Assembly (NCBI GenBank): GCA_012523535.1
Contig: JAAYII010000015.1
Coordinates: 1-6,107, forward strand
Source of the DNA: Peptococcaceae bacterium
Lineage (GTDB): Bacteria; Bacillota; Desulfitobacteriia; Desulfitobacteriales; Syntrophobotulaceae
DNA: 6,107 nt
Reading direction: 5' to 3'
Each line of letters begins with the position of its first letter. Position 1 is the first letter of the stretch. The translations under genes were made by a program, and so were the position numbers. This document shows positions 5,347-6,107 of the stretch, one piece after another. Below the pieces are notes generated by a model, which was not told the origin of the DNA, did not search any database, and saw nothing but the letters and a program-made list of their open reading frames with translations.

Positions 5347-6107
5347 ATGCAACGTTCATCATTGGGGCTTAAGCTGCCCGACGGGATGAGGGATATGCTT
5401 CCGGAAGAACTGGCTTGGTTGGAAGAAATGGAAGCAAAAGCGATCAAGATTTGCCGTTCCTGGGCTTATCAAAAAATAGCCACTCCTGGTTTGGAATACA
5501 GGGCCTGCCTGGAACCGGACGCCTATAAGGACGACGACCTTTACAAGTTTTTTGATCAAAATGGGAGGATCCTTGCTCTTAGGGCGGAATTTACCACTCC
5601 CATAGCCAGAATGGTGGTCAATAGGCTTAAAAGCCCGGTATTGCCCTTGCGTTTTTGTTACAGCGGCGATGTTTACCGCAATAAAGCGGTCCGCTACCGG
5701 GAGTTCCGCCAGGTGGGAGTGGAACTTGTAGGGTCAGGATCGGATTTAGCCGATGCGGAAGTTATCGCGCTGGCCGTGGAAATTATGAAAGCATTGAACA
5801 TTCCTGATTTTCAGCTTAACCTCGGTCATAACGGCATTTTTTCCGGATTGGCCGCGGAATTGAATATAAAAGGCGATTTGCGCCAGGACTTGGAAGACGG
5901 AATATCCCGCAAGGATATGGTCAGGTTGGAGGCCATTGTTGCCCAAAGCACACTGCCTTCAAGGGTTAAAGAGTTGTTGTTGGCCATGCCGCATTTGACC
6001 GGCGGAGAAGAAGTTTTAACGGAGCTTAAAAAATGGTCCGATTTTCACGCCATTCTAAACGCGGCGGAATCTTTGCAAAACATTTTAAAATACCTGGTAG
6101 AATTCGA
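5347..6107 (+). CDS. hisZ: ATP phosphoribosyltransferase regulatory subunit HisZ (5' part)
   Basis: HisZ is a catalytically inactive paralogue of histidyl-tRNA synthetase. It partners the short form of HisG to make the ATP phosphoribosyltransferase that starts histidine biosynthesis and mediates histidine feedback. The frame is open for 253 codons to the window end; full-length HisZ is near 390 residues, so about a third is missing. Visible: the N-terminal LPDGMRDMLPEE (10-21), the class-II-synthetase-like LRAEFTTPIARMV (78-90, with Ala where HisZ/HisS usually have Pro), FCYSGDVYR (103-111), YREFRQVGVELVG (117-129) followed by DAEVIALAVE, and LNLGHNGIFSGLA (157-169). These favour HisZ over HisS. 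ATG 5347 is the first start after an in-frame TAG at 5341 and gives a complete N-terminus. The ribosome binding site is poor (GGGG at 5329-5332 is too far), suggesting translational coupling. hisG would be expected downstream. Confidence 0.92.
   Translation, partial: MQRSSLGLKLPDGMRDMLPEELAWLEEMEAKAIKICRSWAYQKIATPGLEYRACLEPDAYKDDDLYKFFDQNGRILALRAEFTTPIARMVVNRLKSPVLPLRFCYSGDVYRNKAVRYREFRQVGVELVGSGSDLADAEVIALAVEIMKALNIPDFQLNLGHNGIFSGLAAELNIKGDLRQDLEDGISRKDMVRLEAIVAQSTLPSRVKELLLAMPHLTGGEEVLTELKKWSDFHAILNAAESLQNILKYLVEF

Noticed and set aside
5136..5447. Minus-strand ORFs rich in Phe, Leu and Ser opposite yerC and the gap to hisZ
   Set aside because: They look membrane-like only because they are antisense to a purine-rich (Lys/Glu) coding stretch. 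They overlap well-supported genes on the plus strand.

Overview
The window reads as chromosomal DNA from a Gram-positive anaerobe of the Clostridia (Firmicutes), possibly a Desulfotomaculum/Peptococcaceae-type organism. The reasons are a FloA very close to the Bacillus/Clostridia form, strong GGAGG-type ribosome binding sites, TTG starts, a YerC-type TrpR-family regulator next to hisZ, and moderate GC with AT-rich intergenic DNA. The genus is a guess. I see no RNA gene, insertion sequence, CRISPR array or phage gene.

Layout: (1) 86-598 (+) is a DsrE/DsrF/DrsH-like protein preceded by an inverted repeat. (2) 698-985 (-) is a small membrane protein that converges on gene 1; an open reading continuation in another frame follows its stop. 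(3) 986-1217 is a 232-bp AT-rich divergent region with one candidate promoter in each direction. (4) 1218-3463 (+) is a tight cluster: short-form nfeD, floA, and a membrane-anchored protein with 25 consecutive Gly-X-Y triplets. (5) 3513-4748 (+) is an MFS transporter, followed by an intrinsic terminator at 4802-4828. (6) From 4840 a near-consensus promoter, overlapped by an ACTTTA-N6-TAAAGT inverted repeat, drives yerC (4910-5272). A possible 24-codon ORF follows, then hisZ, which starts at 5347 and runs off the window end.

How the parts fit: NfeD and FloA are known partners of bacterial flotillin membrane microdomains. The third gene sits directly behind floA, with its Shine-Dalgarno overlapping the floA stop codon, so it is a candidate microdomain component. 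Its glycine-triplet repeat, predicted to face the cytoplasm, is the most unusual item here. The yerC-hisZ pair looks like the start of a histidine biosynthesis operon under a TrpR-family regulator, probably autoregulated through the operator-like repeat over the -10 box. Several starts differ from the longest possible ORF because the ribosome binding site fixes them further downstream: floA at 1738, the repeat protein at 2747 and yerC at 4910.
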